This document shows, in pieces, positions 61,269 to 64,000 of a stretch of DNA of 64,000 nt. The translations under genes were made by a program, and so were the position numbers. The stretch spans positions 1,312,001-1,376,000 of the forward strand of contig NC_005090.1 of assembly GCF_000196135.1 (NCBI RefSeq), read 5' to 3'. This DNA is from Wolinella succinogenes DSM 1740 (GTDB lineage Bacteria; Campylobacterota; Campylobacteria; Campylobacterales; Helicobacteraceae). How positions within the stretch are numbered: the stretch's first letter is position 1; every line of letters begins with the position of its first letter. The notes below the pieces were generated by a model. That model was not told the DNA's origin. It saw only the letters and a list, made by a program, of their open reading frames with translations, and did not search any database.

Positions 61269-62847
61269 ACTTTTTCTCCTAAGTCTCCTAACCCTTGGGC
61301 TTTTGGCTCAAGAATCGTCCTATAGGGAGGATGATAGCGCTTCTAGAGCCATCAAAGAGCGAGACTCTCGATCGCATATTAAGGTCCTTTTTCCCTCTAT
61401 GCCCTATGTCTATGTCTCTCGCCTCATCAATGAAGGATTAGTGCGACTCGCTGAAAATGACCAAGGCTGGGAATATTCCCTCGCCACCGACTGCCCCAAG
61501 CTCTCTCCCACGCTCTATGAGTGCACCTTGCGCCAAGGGGTTCGATTCCAGGATGGAACCCCTTTTAACGCCGATTCGGTGATTAAAAATTTTGACTACT
61601 TTCTCGCCCAACCCTTCAACTACACCGATATTCACCGCTCCCTTAAGGCGGTCGAAAAGGTCTCTCCATACAAGATTCGCCTCATCCTCTCCCAACCCTA
61701 TGGAATGCTCTTTCGAGACCTAGCGAGAATCTTCTTCTACTCAGACGCCTACCTTCGCCAATATGGCTGGGGAGGGGCCGAGACGGGAGCGAATATCAAA
61801 AGCGCAGGGAGCTATGGGCTTGGACCTTATATCTTAGTCGAAGGGATGATCACGGGTCGCAAACAGACCCCCAAGGCCATCCTCAAAGCCAATCCCTACT
61901 ATTGGGAGAAGGGTTTTCCCAAGATAGAGACAATCACTGTTTTCACCGAGCTTGAGACGCAAAGCGCTTTAGAATCGCTTCTGGAGCGCGAGGGGGAGCT
62001 TGACTTCATGCCCATCCCCTTCAATAAAAAGATTGAAACCCTTCTCTCTCCCTACACCAAGCTCATCATCACTCCCTCCACCAACAATTTCACCATCTAT
62101 TTCAATCTCCATAAGCATGATTCCAAGGTCTTTGACCCAAAAGTCAGACAAGCCCTCAATTGTGCGCTCAATCAAGAGAATCTCCTCAACTTTACCTACA
62201 AAAAGGAGGGACGACCCAACACGGGTGCCTACACCCACGAGGATTGTCCTTTTAGCTTGCGTGAGCTTCATGAGATTCTTCGAGGGTTAAAGTTCAAAGT
62301 TGCCACTCAAGATTCGCTCCTATTTTTGTGGAGAGGAATTGAATATCAACTCTCGCGCTATGGCGTGGAGTTAGAGTTTCTCCTCACCACCAGTGAAAAA
62401 GAGATTTATGATCTCGCCCAAAAGAATCACCAGCAAACGCAAGAGTGGGATATGCTCATCCAAGGGACACAAGACTGGTATGGTCGCCATCCTTGGCCTA
62501 TTTTTATCCGCTATCAAGAGGGAAATCCATGGAGCTTTGTCACAGGAGATATCAAGATGCGAGAGGCTATCAATCAGCTCTTTCGGCACGAGCAGGGAAC
62601 GCCTGAGTTTGAAGCGCTGTGCCAAACCATCATCCAGCGCGCCAAAGAGAAAGCCTATATGCTCTTCATCCCCACACCTCACGCCGTCTATGGGATGAAC
62701 AAAGAGCTCCACTTCACCCCACATGGAATCGGGCTTCAACCCCTTTGGAAAGCCGAGGTGACAAGCGAGCACTGGTCTTTGCGCGGAGACAAGCCCTATC
62801 CAGAATCGCTCCAAAAACCCATCCTGCCACAAAGAATCACGCCATGA
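61258..62847 (+). CDS. Periplasmic peptide/nickel-type substrate-binding protein, probable sensor component
   Basis: The 529-aa exported protein belongs to the SBP_bac_5 (DppA/OppA/NikA) family. A signal peptide spans residues 1-17 (FLLSLLTLGLLAQ), followed by EGLVRLAENDQGWEYSLATDC, LRQGVRFQDGTPFNADSVIKNFDYF and SPYKIRLILSQPYGMLFRDLA. The start is TTG 61258, inside the end of the regulator gene. No permease or ATPase is adjacent; instead a response regulator precedes it and a sensor kinase follows with an ATGA overlap. It is therefore more likely to present a ligand to the kinase than to feed a transporter. Confidence 0.85.
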   Translation: MKAKLFLLSLLTLGLLAQESSYREDDSASRAIKERDSRSHIKVLFPSMPYVYVSRLINEGLVRLAENDQGWEYSLATDCPKLSPTLYECTLRQGVRFQDGTPFNADSVIKNFDYFLAQPFNYTDIHRSLKAVEKVSPYKIRLILSQPYGMLFRDLARIFFYSDAYLRQYGWGGAETGANIKSAGSYGLGPYILVEGMITGRKQTPKAILKANPYYWEKGFPKIETITVFTELETQSALESLLEREGELDFMPIPFNKKIETLLSPYTKLIITPSTNNFTIYFNLHKHDSKVFDPKVRQALNCALNQENLLNFTYKKEGRPNTGAYTHEDCPFSLRELHEILRGLKFKVATQDSLLFLWRGIEYQLSRYGVELEFLLTTSEKEIYDLAQKNHQQTQEWDMLIQGTQDWYGRHPWPIFIRYQEGNPWSFVTGDIKMREAINQLFRHEQGTPEFEALCQTIIQRAKEKAYMLFIPTPHAVYGMNKELHFTPHGIGLQPLWKAEVTSEHWSLRGDKPYPESLQKPILPQRITP

Positions 62848-64000
62848 AAAAGATCAAAATCGAATACAAGCTCTTTCTACTCTTTGGGGTGGCTTTCATC
62901 GGAATGATCTTTTTAGCGCACAAAGCTCTTAGCGTGAGCGAGGAGAATATCACCAGCACTCGCACCCTTTTTGAGAACTCTACCACCATCCAAAGCCTTC
63001 AAGAGCACTACATTGAGCCCCTCAATCTCTTGCGAGAGATGTCCTTGTCCCTAGTCATGTCGCCCAATGAAAGCTTCCGCCGCTCCATCGAACAAGAGCT
63101 CATCTCCTCTATCGCCAAGCTGGATGAACGCTTTCTCTCCCTTGATCCAGAGAGTCAAACTGCATGGCAGGAGTATCTGCGCCTCCTCAACCAAACCCGC
63201 CTTTATGTCTCGCAGGGCTTTGAGGAGGGAGCGTTTGTCAATGCCAACACCACAGAACGCACTCGTTACTATGAGCTCCTAGAGCGTCTTAAAGCCCTTC
63301 AGTCCAAAGAGATCACCCAAGCCAAAGGGAATTTTGCCCACATCCAAGAACGTGCCAAGATTCTTAAGTATGAGGTGATTCTAGCCGTCGTCATTCTCTC
63401 GATTCTCGTCTTTTTGCTTGGCTACTTTCTCTCACGACACATCGTCTCTTCGATTCTCACCCTCCAAGAGGGGCTTCAAGATTTCTTTGACTACCTAGAG
63501 CGCAAAATTCCCCGCCCCAAACCCATCTCCCTCCAAAGCAGGGATGAGCTTGAAGAGATGTCCAAGCTCCTCAATCACAACATTCTCAAGGCGGCTAGAG
63601 ATATTGAGCAGGATATTCTCTTCGTTGAAAACGCCATCTCCGTGGTCACTCAACTCAAAAGCGGTCACCTCTCCTCTCGTTTGGAGACCATGGCTCAAGC
63701 CCACGAGCTCAAACTCCTCAAAAATGTAATCAACGATATGATCGACAACCTCGAATCCAAAATCAAAGAGGAGATTGAGAAACGGAGCGAGCAAGAAAAG
63801 CTCTTAATCCAGCAGAGCAAACTCGCTAGCATGGGGGAGATGATCGGCAATATTGCCCACCAATGGCGTCAACCCCTAAGCGAGCTTGGCGCGATTTTGA
63901 TGAATCTTCAAGTGAAGCACCACTTCAAAGATTTGACCGAGGAGACTTTCAAGGCGCAAGTGGAAAGAACTAACGAAATCACCGCTTTCATGAGCCACAC
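62844..64000 (+). CDS. Sensor histidine kinase (3' end outside window)
   Basis: 386 residues are visible, and the frame is still open at the window end. A transmembrane helix (LFLLFGVAFIGMIFLAHKAL, residues ~8-27) is followed by a helical periplasmic domain without Cache features (about 28-175), a second transmembrane helix (VILAVVILSILVFLLGYFL, ~175-194), HAMP and a coiled-coil linker. The HisKA domain has its phospho-acceptor His339 in GNIAHQWRQPL, the Campylobacterota form. The ATP-binding domain lies beyond 64000. The start ATG 62844 overlaps the binding-protein stop, so the kinase is coupled to it. Confidence 0.87.
   Translation, partial: MKKIKIEYKLFLLFGVAFIGMIFLAHKALSVSEENITSTRTLFENSTTIQSLQEHYIEPLNLLREMSLSLVMSPNESFRRSIEQELISSIAKLDERFLSLDPESQTAWQEYLRLLNQTRLYVSQGFEEGAFVNANTTERTRYYELLERLKALQSKEITQAKGNFAHIQERAKILKYEVILAVVILSILVFLLGYFLSRHIVSSILTLQEGLQDFFDYLERKIPRPKPISLQSRDELEEMSKLLNHNILKAARDIEQDILFVENAISVVTQLKSGHLSSRLETMAQAHELKLLKNVINDMIDNLESKIKEEIEKRSEQEKLLIQQSKLASMGEMIGNIAHQWRQPLSELGAILMNLQVKHHFKDLTEETFKAQVERTNEITAFMSH

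Noticed and set aside
61258-62847. Nickel or peptide ABC importer
   Set aside because: Only the binding protein is present; the flanking genes are a regulator and a kinase, so a transporter call is not supported.

Overview
The window reads as chromosomal DNA of a Campylobacterota (epsilon-proteobacterial) respirer, most probably Wolinella succinogenes or a close relative. This is inference from gene content: a TupABC tungstate transporter, a three-domain desulforubrerythrin, IAHQWRQPL-type histidine kinases, sigma-54 promoters of the GGAA-N8-GC style seen in Campylobacter and Helicobacter, a DMSO-reductase-type respiratory operon and a full nitrogen-fixation cluster. Gene density is very high. 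The longest gap without a gene is about 216 bases (upstream of nifH), and no rRNA, tRNA, IS element or CRISPR array was seen.

Layout. 1-11760 is mixed housekeeping: the end of a probable dynamin-like GTPase, tupA facing tupBC, desulforubrerythrin, a hybrid kinase/response-regulator pair, and the KtrBA potassium system. 11782-31373 is the nif region, built as two blocks facing away from 25.2 kb. The minus-strand block is nifB-nifV-(BFD-like) plus nifH-(unknown 125 aa)-nifD-nifK-nifE-nifN-nifX-(DUF269)-fdxB-like-nifW-nifZ-(2Fe-2S ferredoxin)-rpoN. The plus-strand block is (aldo/keto reductase)-(FAD protein)-nifT-nifQ-clpX paralogue-nifA. I see sigma-54 promoters upstream of nifH and of nifB. 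Thus the sigma factor and its activator both sit at the ends of nif transcription units. nifU, nifS, nifM, nifL, nifI and draTG are not in the window.

31441-34945 holds a solitary Dam-like DNA adenine methylase, a chemotaxis receptor and an ACT-domain protein. 35058-55752 is a roughly 20 kb iron-acquisition island with every gene on the minus strand. It contains ExbB-ExbD-TonB, three TonB-dependent receptors, a FecI/FecR signalling pair serving an STN-domain receptor, a MacA-MacB-outer-membrane-factor efflux system, two DUF4198 periplasmic proteins, FeoA-FeoB with two small accessory proteins, and a PepSY membrane protein. Several Fur-box-like palindromes lie in front of these units.

55962-64000 (plus strand) is a DmsABC-type molybdoenzyme operon with its TorD-like chaperone. 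It is followed without a break by an OmpR-type regulator, a periplasmic peptide/nickel-type binding protein and a sensor kinase that runs off the window. The last three look like a three-component sensory system for the reductase substrate.

Most novel-looking items: the nif-linked ClpX paralogue with altered ClpP-docking and substrate-loop residues, the unrecognised gene between nifH and nifD, the nif-linked aldo/keto reductase and flavoprotein with altered key residues, and the binding-protein/kinase/regulator set attached to the dms operon.
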